From Legionellales bacterium (lineage in GTDB: Bacteria; Pseudomonadota; Gammaproteobacteria; Berkiellales; Berkiellaceae): a stretch of DNA of 7,516 bases. The translations under genes and the position numbers were made by a program. Positions 1 through 5,459 of this stretch are shown here, piece after piece (the first letter of the stretch is position 1; each line of letters begins with the position of its first letter). The stretch covers positions 1-7,516 of the forward strand of contig JAHFQF010000114.1 of NCBI GenBank assembly GCA_023266435.1, read 5' to 3'. The notes under the pieces are model-generated. The model saw only the letters and a program-made list of their open reading frames with translations, made no database searches and had not been told where the DNA came from.

Positions 1-734
1 TCGGTGGGGATAAACAGTTACCATACTTCCCTATCCATGAAGCCAATCCTTTTTTAGGTTGGCGTGGCGTTCGGGTCACTTTAGACAATCCTGATCTCTT
101 TTTAATGCAGATTCGAGCACTTTTAAAAGCCAATGTAAAAACCAATAATTTGCAAATTTTATTACCCATGGTATCCCAATTACAAGAGGTGGATGAGGCG
201 CGTAGATTATTATTGGAAGCCATTGAAGAGTTAAATCAGGAAGGTTATGCAGTTCAACATCCCCCGCTCGGTGTCATGGTGGAAGTGCCTGCCATGGTGT
301 ATCAATTAGAACATTATGCAACCAAGGTCGATTTTTTTTCAGTGGGTTCAAATGATTTGATCCAATATTTATTTGCAGTGGATCGAGGTAACGCGCGTGT
401 TGCGAGTTATTTTGATTCACTAGATCCAGTTGTATTACTTGTTTTGAAACAGATCGTTGATACGGTGCATCGTTGTGGCAAGACAGTCAGTTTATGTGGA
501 GAAATGGCCTCTGATCCAATGGCCGCCGTACTTTTGATGGCGATGGGTTATGACATGCTCAGTGTGAGTCCAGATGATTTGTTGCGGATTAAATGGGTCA
601 TTCGAAATTTTTCTCATGAGCAAGCCCGCGAGGTATTAGAAGCCGCCTTGAAAAAAACAAATGCGCAACAAGTTCGTGTGTTGTTAAAGCGGGCCATGGA
701 GCAGCAAGGTGTAAGTGGTATTGTCAGAGCATAG
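1..734 (+). CDS. ptsP: PtsP, enzyme I of the nitrogen phosphotransferase system (C-terminal part)
   Basis: The last 243 codons of an open frame that enters from the left edge; the frame starts at base 3 and ends at TAG 732-734. The piece is the PEP-binding TIM-barrel of PEP-utilising enzymes. Visible landmarks, matched to E. coli enzyme I from family knowledge: GWRGVR (57-74) with the PEP-phosphate arginine; VEVPA with the Mg-binding Glu (282-284); the PEP-utiliser signature DFFSVGSNDLIQY (330-368) with the conserved Asn-Asp pair; VDRGN with its Arg (384-386); and LCGEMASD with the active-site Cys (495-497). The GGDKQLPYFP opening and the SLCGEMASD wording favour PtsP (EI-Ntr) over the sugar-PTS PtsI. 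In the family this enzyme takes phosphate from PEP and passes it to NPr and then to EIIA-Ntr, a regulatory cytoplasmic relay. The N-terminal GAF and phosphohistidine domains lie outside the window (E. coli PtsP is about 748 aa). The C-terminus appears intact. Confidence 0.95.
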   Translation, partial: GGDKQLPYFPIHEANPFLGWRGVRVTLDNPDLFLMQIRALLKANVKTNNLQILLPMVSQLQEVDEARRLLLEAIEELNQEGYAVQHPPLGVMVEVPAMVYQLEHYATKVDFFSVGSNDLIQYLFAVDRGNARVASYFDSLDPVVLLVLKQIVDTVHRCGKTVSLCGEMASDPMAAVLLMAMGYDMLSVSPDDLLRIKWVIRNFSHEQAREVLEAALKKTNAQQVRVLLKRAMEQQGVSGIVRA

Positions 735-793
735 CGCCTCGATTACTTCTTCGTTGTTATTTCTCTCATCATCTTTTGTGAATCAAAACATAC

Positions 794-797
794 GAGG
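794..797 (+). promoter_or_regulatory. Ribosome binding site deciding the TauE/SafE start
   Basis: GAGG lies 6 nt before ATG 804 but only 3 nt before the in-frame TTG at 801. The spacing favours the ATG, so the gene is called from 804 rather than one codon earlier. Confidence 0.55.
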
Positions 798-803
798 TTC
801 TTG

Positions 804-1592
804 ATGATATTTTTATATTTCATTTTAATTGGGTTATTGGCGGGAGTATTGTCTGGTTTGTTAGGCATAGGCGGCGGAGTGGTGATTATCCCTTGCCTGG
901 TCGTACTCTTTCAGAAATTAAACTTCCCACCTTCGCTCATTGTACATTTGGCGATGGCAACCTCTTTAGCTAGTATTGTGTTTACCAGTGCTGCTACTTC
1001 TTTTTATCAATATAAACGTAATGCCATTCAATGGCCAATTTGGAAAAAACTGTTACCAGGAATGTTAATTGGTGTGTCATTGGGTGTGTTTATTTCAGAC
1101 GCAATGCATGGTCAAGCATTACAACAGGGCTTTTCTATACTCTTATTGCTTATCGCGATCAGAATGAGCATAGGGAAAATCCAAGGACCTTTTCAATCTG
1201 TCTCACTGAATGTATACCTGGTGTGTGGATTGGTTGTAGGTATTTTATCAGGCATGTTTGGGTTAGGTGGGGGGGTATTGCTGGTGCCTGTATTGCAATA
1301 TTTTTTAGTCCCTATCACGCTAGCAACAGCGACCTCATCTGCCTGCTTATGGCCCACCGTTGTGGTAGGAAGTATCTTGCAAGTACTCTTGGGTCTAGAT
1401 GCAGCAGGACTGCCTGAACACACATGGGGATATGTGTATTGGCCAGCCGCAGTGAGCATTGGTCTTGCCAGTATGCTCTCAGCAAAATTTTCAGTACATC
1501 TCGCGCACACGTTACACAAACAGTGGTTGGAACGTTTGTTTGCGGTCATGCTAATCTTGGTGTCGTTAAAAATGTGGACTGCTGTGGTGTGA
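804..1592 (+). CDS. TauE/SafE-family membrane transporter (anion/sulfite-type permease)
   Basis: A 262-aa, strongly hydrophobic protein with about eight predicted membrane segments, the usual size for the TauE/SafE family (PF01925, formerly DUF81). The family's two-fold internal repeat is clear: GVLSGLLGIGGGVVIIP near residues 14-30 and GILSGMFGLGGGVLLVP near 146-162. Each is followed by an Ala/Thr/Ser-rich helix (HLAMATSLASIV, ATATSSACLWPT). Known members export or import small sulfur-containing anions such as sulfite, sulfoacetate or taurine-derived compounds; the substrate here cannot be read from sequence, and no sulfur-metabolism gene is nearby. It sits 69 nt after ptsP on the same strand, with no clear terminator or strong promoter between, so read-through from ptsP is possible. 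A run of seven G (1269-1275) falls in the second Gly-rich motif; the frame is intact. Confidence 0.9.
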   Translation: MIFLYFILIGLLAGVLSGLLGIGGGVVIIPCLVVLFQKLNFPPSLIVHLAMATSLASIVFTSAATSFYQYKRNAIQWPIWKKLLPGMLIGVSLGVFISDAMHGQALQQGFSILLLLIAIRMSIGKIQGPFQSVSLNVYLVCGLVVGILSGMFGLGGGVLLVPVLQYFLVPITLATATSSACLWPTVVVGSILQVLLGLDAAGLPEHTWGYVYWPAAVSIGLASMLSAKFSVHLAHTLHKQWLERLFAVMLILVSLKMWTAVV

Positions 1593-1635
1593 GCACAGTA
1601 AGCAAAACAGAGTGTTTCTTGCCTAGTTATTTCCA

Positions 1636-3204
1636 CTAAGGATTTTTTTTCAAGCTTTCAATGTTTTTAAGAGTTTGTTGTTTGGCTGCTTCTAGAGCCT
1701 CGATTCTTTTTTCGGCTGCTCTCTTCTCTTCCTCTGGAGATAGCTTAGGCTGAGTAGATTCTATGATAGGCTCTACGTCACTGGCATCCATTTCTTCGAG
1801 AGACTCTTCTTGAGTGATAGCAGCAGCGTCTTGTTTGGGCGCCACAGGCTCAGTTACTGGTGGTTGTTCAGTGACTTCTTCTGCAATGCTGGCGTCGGAA
1901 GACTCTGAAACCGGCGCAGCTTCCGCTGCAGGTGCAGCACTGTCAGTTTGCTCGGCGGCAGGGACTGTTTCTGTTGTGGCTGGCGATTCTTTGGTTACCA
2001 CGGCCAACATCTCTTCAAGCAATTTTGAGCTGGGTTGATTATTCACGTCAATATCACCTGTAGGTAATTCCTCATAATCAAACCGCAGATCATTTTCCAT
2101 AGGTTTACCATATTTTTTTAAAATGGATTGAATCCCTTCTGCGTAGGCTGTCTCAATGGGTGTGGCTGGCATACCCATACTGGCTGCCATCATTTTGCCA
2201 TATTCAGAGGTGATGATGGCATTATATTGTGTAATCAGCTCTGGAATGAATGTGGCATAATTACTTAACTTGACGTAGCCACAGACATCGCCTGGCATAG
2301 CATGTAAGGTAATATCTAGACCACCTAGTTGAGATTGTATGGACAGTAAGTTAATATCCAGCGCATCATGTTTCCAAGCTGTACTCAGATTATCTAAGTC
2401 CCCTAAAAACGCCATGTCATACTTTAGTGAAACGGGCCCCAATGCTGCATTGAGTTTTTTCAATAATTGGAAAAATTCCATTTTTTGAGGAACCTTGGTG
2501 TTTTTAATCAAATACTCAAAATATTCTGCAGTCAATTCATAATTTGAAACCGACCAAAGCAATTGGAAAGAACGTTTTTTATTAATTGTTTTTTGTGTAA
2601 AAGACATTTGCATGCCTTCGCTCTTATCTGTAATCAATGCGCGGCCTTCAACAGCCAGTTCATTGTGAAAAGCGGGGATATCCCATACAAGGGATTGTAG
2701 AGAGGCTGCATCCATCCAATGCTTCATTTTTTCTTTAAAGAGCAATTTTTTGAGGAATACTTTGTTGGTGATCGAGCGCGTGACTGTGAGTGTTGGTGCT
2801 GCCTGATGGACGATTTTCATTGCCACGGGTTGTTGTGATTCTGCATCGCTGTAGTTTAATTGGAGAACTTTATCAAAAGTAAACACAAAATGATCATCGT
2901 TTAAGCGAATTAAACCCTGTACGTTACCTAATGCCACAGTAAAGGGAGTAGGTGAAGTTTCACTGGGTTGGCTCGAGGTGAGAGAAAGATTTTTTAACAA
3001 AATCTTAATTTCTGGTCGAGGAAATCCAGTGGTTTGTATGGTGTCATACTGGACCCGTAGTACCCCGTGACTTTTATTATTCAGTCTTTCGACTAAGGTG
3101 ACCCATTCTTCTTTAAGGGTACTGGCTGCTTGAAACCAGGCATACGTATAGAGCCCTGTTCCCAATAAGACAACAACCAAACTCATTCCAATGACTTTTT
3201 TCAT
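1636..3204 (-). CDS. Membrane-anchored periplasmic protein, DUF2125-like, with acidic disordered tail
   Basis: A 522-aa protein of unknown function. An N-terminal hydrophobic helix (residues about 4-22, after MKK) looks like an uncleaved signal anchor, placing the rest in the periplasm. Next come a W-x-x-A segment, a helix, and a conserved-looking V-x-Y-D....TTGFP stretch (residues about 51-62) that resembles the start of DUF2125 proteins. This assignment is from memory of the family pattern and is tentative; the other candidate, DUF945/YdgA, fits less well because its characteristic opening is absent. Residues about 63-390 alternate beta-like and helical stretches. From about 402 to 490 the chain is rich in Ala, Glu, Pro, Ser and Thr and probably disordered, and 490-520 (EEEKRAAEKRIEALEAAKQQ) looks like a charged helix or short coiled coil. 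GAGG 5 nt before the ATG supports the start. The gene is convergent with the transporter and divergent from lgt, so it is probably transcribed alone. Confidence 0.8.
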   Translation of the reverse strand: MKKVIGMSLVVVLLGTGLYTYAWFQAASTLKEEWVTLVERLNNKSHGVLRVQYDTIQTTGFPRPEIKILLKNLSLTSSQPSETSPTPFTVALGNVQGLIRLNDDHFVFTFDKVLQLNYSDAESQQPVAMKIVHQAAPTLTVTRSITNKVFLKKLLFKEKMKHWMDAASLQSLVWDIPAFHNELAVEGRALITDKSEGMQMSFTQKTINKKRSFQLLWSVSNYELTAEYFEYLIKNTKVPQKMEFFQLLKKLNAALGPVSLKYDMAFLGDLDNLSTAWKHDALDINLLSIQSQLGGLDITLHAMPGDVCGYVKLSNYATFIPELITQYNAIITSEYGKMMAASMGMPATPIETAYAEGIQSILKKYGKPMENDLRFDYEELPTGDIDVNNQPSSKLLEEMLAVVTKESPATTETVPAAEQTDSAAPAAEAAPVSESSDASIAEEVTEQPPVTEPVAPKQDAAAITQEESLEEMDASDVEPIIESTQPKLSPEEEKRAAEKRIEALEAAKQQTLKNIESLKKNP

Positions 3205-3209
3205 ATATG

Positions 3210-3213
3210 CCTC
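3210..3213 (-). promoter_or_regulatory. Ribosome binding site of the DUF2125-like gene
   Basis: Read on the minus strand, GAGG (3213 to 3210) is followed by 5 nt and then the ATG at 3204-3202. It supports the called start, which is also the one that gives a full signal-anchor helix. Confidence 0.55.
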
Positions 3214-3277
3214 GGCCCTAACCTATTTCGGTACATTACTCAGCCTATCGGCCATACTGAAAGAAGCTTTAGATGAC

Positions 3278-3306
3278 TTGATAGTTAAAAACTAAGCTTA
3301 TTTAGT
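3278..3306 (+). promoter_or_regulatory. Candidate sigma-70 promoter for the lgt-thyA-folA cluster
   Basis: TTGATA (3278-3283, 5 of 6 to the -35 consensus) and TTTAGT (3301-3306, 4 of 6 to the -10 consensus) are separated by 17 nt. This predicts transcription from about 3313 and a leader of about 58 nt before lgt. Weaker alternatives follow: TTGGGT 3317-3322 with TACAGT 3340-3345 (17-nt spacing), and TTGGTA 3311-3316 with TTTGAT 3335-3340 (18-nt spacing). The region is AT-rich and lies between divergent genes, where a promoter is expected; the exact site is not proven. I saw no convincing minus-strand promoter in the same interval. Confidence 0.4.
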
Positions 3307-3370
3307 AGGATTGGTATTGGGTTTCGGATTTCTTTTTGATACAGTGTTGCATGCTGTTTCGAATTAATGA

Positions 3371-4177
3371 ATGAAATCACAAATGGCCTGGTTATTATTG
3401 CCCGCGATCGATCCAATTTTATTTCACGCTGGTCCGATTAATATTCGTTGGTATGGCCTGTCTTATTTATTAGGATTTCTAGGGGCTTGGCTGCTTGCCA
3501 ATAAGCGTCGGCATACCATTGGCCTGACTGAAGACGCTTTATCTGATTTGGTATTTTACATCGCCTTGGGCGTCATCTTCGGAGGGCGCATTGGCTACGT
3601 CTTATTCTATGATTGGCAACTACTTTGGCACGCACCTTGGGAGCCCCTGCTCTTTTGGCAGCCTGGGCGGAGTTTTCATGGAGGCTTATTAGGTGTAGTC
3701 TTGGCATTGTGGCTGTTTGCACGTAAACATCGCCGCCCGCTTTCGCAGATTGGAGACTTCATTGCGCCGATTATTCCTTTAGGGATTGGATTTGGTCGCC
3801 TGGGTAATTTTTTTAATCAAGAACTCTGGGGCCGTGTGACAGAAGTGCCTTGGGCGGTTGTATATCCCTACTTAGATGCATTGCCTCGCCACCCTTCGCA
3901 ACTGTATGAAAGTTTACTTGAAGGTTTTTTATTATGTATGGCATTGTGGATATATTCTAAAAAACCAAGAGCACCCTGGTCGGTCACCGCTTGGTTTTTG
4001 ATTGGGTATGGATGCATGCGCTTTGTATGTGAGTGGTTCAGGGAGCCAGATGAGCATTTGGGGTTTGTTGGATTTGATTGGTTAACCATGGGGCAATTAT
4101 TGACGGTGCCAATGATTCTAATTGGGCTCCTATTGCTTAAAAAATATACTAAGGATGGAACATGCAGGCTTATCTAA
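3371..4177 (+). CDS. lgt: Prolipoprotein diacylglyceryl transferase Lgt
   Basis: A 268-aa inner-membrane enzyme that moves a diacylglyceryl group from phosphatidylglycerol to the lipobox Cys of prolipoproteins, the first step of lipoprotein maturation. The Lgt signature GRLGNFFNQELWG starts at residue 142. RWYGLSYL (26-33), GGRIGYVLFY (71-80), SFHGGLLG (101-108), LPRHPSQLYE (171-180) and MRFVCEWFREPD (216-227) are all typical. His103, Arg143, Asn146 and Glu151 fall at the same numbers as the key E. coli residues. Several hydrophobic helices are visible, as expected. It is shorter than the E. coli protein (291 aa), mainly because the loop before LPRHPSQ is short. The start at 3371 follows an in-frame stop directly (TGA 3368-3370), so it is the earliest possible ATG; neither it nor the ATG at 3383 has a good ribosome binding site. 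Its 3' end overlaps thyA. Confidence 0.97.
   Translation: MKSQMAWLLLPAIDPILFHAGPINIRWYGLSYLLGFLGAWLLANKRRHTIGLTEDALSDLVFYIALGVIFGGRIGYVLFYDWQLLWHAPWEPLLFWQPGRSFHGGLLGVVLALWLFARKHRRPLSQIGDFIAPIIPLGIGFGRLGNFFNQELWGRVTEVPWAVVYPYLDALPRHPSQLYESLLEGFLLCMALWIYSKKPRAPWSVTAWFLIGYGCMRFVCEWFREPDEHLGFVGFDWLTMGQLLTVPMILIGLLLLKKYTKDGTCRLI
4151..4155 (+). promoter_or_regulatory. Ribosome binding site of thyA inside lgt
   Basis: AAGGA sits 6 nt before the thyA ATG, within the last codons of lgt, whose stop lies 13-15 nt downstream of the thyA start. This fixes the thyA start and suggests that lgt translation influences thyA initiation. Confidence 0.65.
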
Positions 4178-4956
4178 ATTTACTTCGTACAATCCTTGAA
4201 CAAGGGCATCAAAAAGCCGATCGTACTAACACAGGGACACTCAGTATTTTTGGGCATCAAATGCGATTTGATTTAAGCCAAGGATTCCCTTTGTTGACGA
4301 CTAAGAAGCTTCACTTGAAATCTATCATTGTAGAGCTGCTGTGGTTTTTAAAGGGTGATACCAATATTCGCTATCTGAATGAACAGGGTGTTTCCATTTG
4401 GAACGAATGGGCAGATGCGAACGGGGACTTGGGGCCTGTGTATGGTAAACAATGGAGAAGTTGGTCCACTGCCGATGGTCGCGCCATTGATCAAATTCAG
4501 ATTTTATTAAATCAATTAAAAACCAATCCAGACTCCAGACGTTTGTTGGTATGTAGCTGGAATGTGGGTGAAATTAATCAAATGGCACTGCCACCCTGCC
4601 ATTGTTTATTTCAATTTTATGTTGCAGATGGTCGACTGTCTTGTCAGCTCTATCAGCGCAGTGCAGATGTTTTTCTAGGGGTGCCGTTTAACATTGCCTC
4701 CTATGCATTATTGACCTTAATGATTGCGCAAGTAGTAGGATTAAAACCGGGAGAATTTATTCACACCCTGGGGGATGCGCATTTGTATCTGAATCACTTA
4801 GAACAAGCTAAAACGCAATTAGGGCGCACGCCTTACGCCATTCCAAAAATGACTTTAAATCCGGACGTGACAGATTTATTTGCCTTTCAAGTAGAAGATT
4901 TTGTTTTATCTGATTATCAATGCCATCCTCATATTAAAGCGCCTATTGCGGTATGA
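4162..4956 (+). CDS. thyA: Thymidylate synthase ThyA
   Basis: Makes dTMP from dUMP, with methylene-tetrahydrofolate as one-carbon donor and reductant, and releases dihydrofolate. It is 264 aa, the same length as E. coli ThyA, and the key residues fall at the same numbers: Arg21 (dUMP phosphate), catalytic Cys146 in PPCH, Arg166, Asp169 in QRSADVF, Asn177 in PFNIASYAL, and His207 and Tyr209 in DAHLY. The ending IKAPIAV is typical of the family. It starts inside the end of lgt (16-nt overlap) and its stop TGA overlaps the folA ATG as ATGA, so the three genes are probably co-translated from one message. An intact ThyA means the organism should make its own thymidylate without ThyX. Confidence 0.98.
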   Translation: MQAYLNLLRTILEQGHQKADRTNTGTLSIFGHQMRFDLSQGFPLLTTKKLHLKSIIVELLWFLKGDTNIRYLNEQGVSIWNEWADANGDLGPVYGKQWRSWSTADGRAIDQIQILLNQLKTNPDSRRLLVCSWNVGEINQMALPPCHCLFQFYVADGRLSCQLYQRSADVFLGVPFNIASYALLTLMIAQVVGLKPGEFIHTLGDAHLYLNHLEQAKTQLGRTPYAIPKMTLNPDVTDLFAFQVEDFVLSDYQCHPHIKAPIAV

Positions 4957-5444
4957 CTCCCATCATTAGCATGATTGCAGCAGTCAGTGAAAATGGCGTC
5001 ATTGGAGATGGGGAAACCATGCCGTGGCGGTTGCCGGATGATTTTAAATGGTTTAAAAAACATACCTTGCATAAACCGGTCATCATGGGTCGAAAAACGT
5101 TTGAATCCATTGGAAAGCCCTTAATTGATCGCCACAATGTGGTGATTACGCGAGATGAAAATTGGCAAGCACCAGGGGTAATTGTAGTCCACTCTCTAGA
5201 AGAAGCTTTTACACAGTTTGAGAAAGAAACAGAAGTGGTAATTATTGGTGGTGGCCAAATTTATGCGCAAGCCTTACCATTGATAAAGCGATTGTATTTG
5301 ACTACAGTACATGGGGTATTTTCAGGAAAAGTAAAATTCCCCGTGTTACATAAAGAACAATGGAAAACTATTTTCCAGACATACCATCCTGTCGATGACA
5401 GACATACCGTTTCATTTACCATGGAAATATTAGAAAAACAATAA
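4953..5444 (+). CDS. folA: Dihydrofolate reductase FolA
   Basis: A 163-aa NADPH-dependent enzyme that reduces dihydrofolate to tetrahydrofolate, recycling the product of the adjacent ThyA. Landmarks: VIGDGETMPWRLPDDFKWF (16-34) containing the Met20-type loop, substrate Trp25 and the catalytic acid Asp30 (E. coli Asp27, offset 3); PVIMGRKTFESIG (42-54) for NADPH binding; Arg60 (E. coli Arg57, folate tail); IIGGGQIY (97-104); and LYLT with Thr117 (E. coli Thr113). The length is normal for a chromosomal bacterial enzyme (E. coli 159). Residue 31 is Phe where E. coli has Leu28, a substrate- and trimethoprim-pocket position. The start overlaps the thyA stop (ATGA) with no separate ribosome binding site visible, so translation is probably coupled. 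Confidence 0.97.
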   Translation: MTPIISMIAAVSENGVIGDGETMPWRLPDDFKWFKKHTLHKPVIMGRKTFESIGKPLIDRHNVVITRDENWQAPGVIVVHSLEEAFTQFEKETEVVIIGGGQIYAQALPLIKRLYLTTVHGVFSGKVKFPVLHKEQWKTIFQTYHPVDDRHTVSFTMEILEKQ

Positions 5445-5445
5445 A

Positions 5446-5450
5446 AGGAG
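5446..5450 (+). promoter_or_regulatory. Strong ribosome binding site of the 617-aa gene
   Basis: AGGAG lies immediately after the folA stop (5442-5444) and 9 nt before ATG 5460. It is the best Shine-Dalgarno match in the cluster and fixes the start of the unrecognised gene, ruling out the internal Met18 as the main start. Confidence 0.7.
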
Positions 5451-5459
5451 CAAGTTGAA

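Noticed and set aside
744..783. Promoter-like TTGTTA with TGTGAA at 17-nt spacing before the transporter
   Set aside because: The -10 element matches only 3 of 6 consensus bases; not better than chance in AT-rich DNA.
774..788. Small hairpin TTTTG-TGAAT-CAAAA upstream of the transporter
   Set aside because: Only five mostly A-T pairs; too weak to call a terminator or regulatory structure.
1602..1622. Possible bidirectional terminator between the convergent transporter and DUF2125-like genes
   Set aside because: The arms GCAAAACA and TGTTTCTTGC pair only with a two-base bulge, the stem is AT-rich with a 3-nt loop, and there is no clean U-tract after it.
1193..1636. 147-codon open frame on the minus strand under the transporter
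   Set aside because: It lies antisense to a well-supported membrane protein, has a Cys/Thr/Asn-rich composition unlike a folded protein, and shows no family features; a shadow frame.
3243..3259. Possible operator-like dyad around CTATCGGCCATA in the divergent region
   Set aside because: Only the central GGCC is truly symmetric; the flanks do not pair well enough to support a regulator site.
4953..5444. DHFR as a mobile trimethoprim-resistance (dfr) cassette
   Set aside because: It overlaps thyA by an ATGA junction, has chromosomal FolA-like motifs, and no integron attachment site or integrase is nearby.
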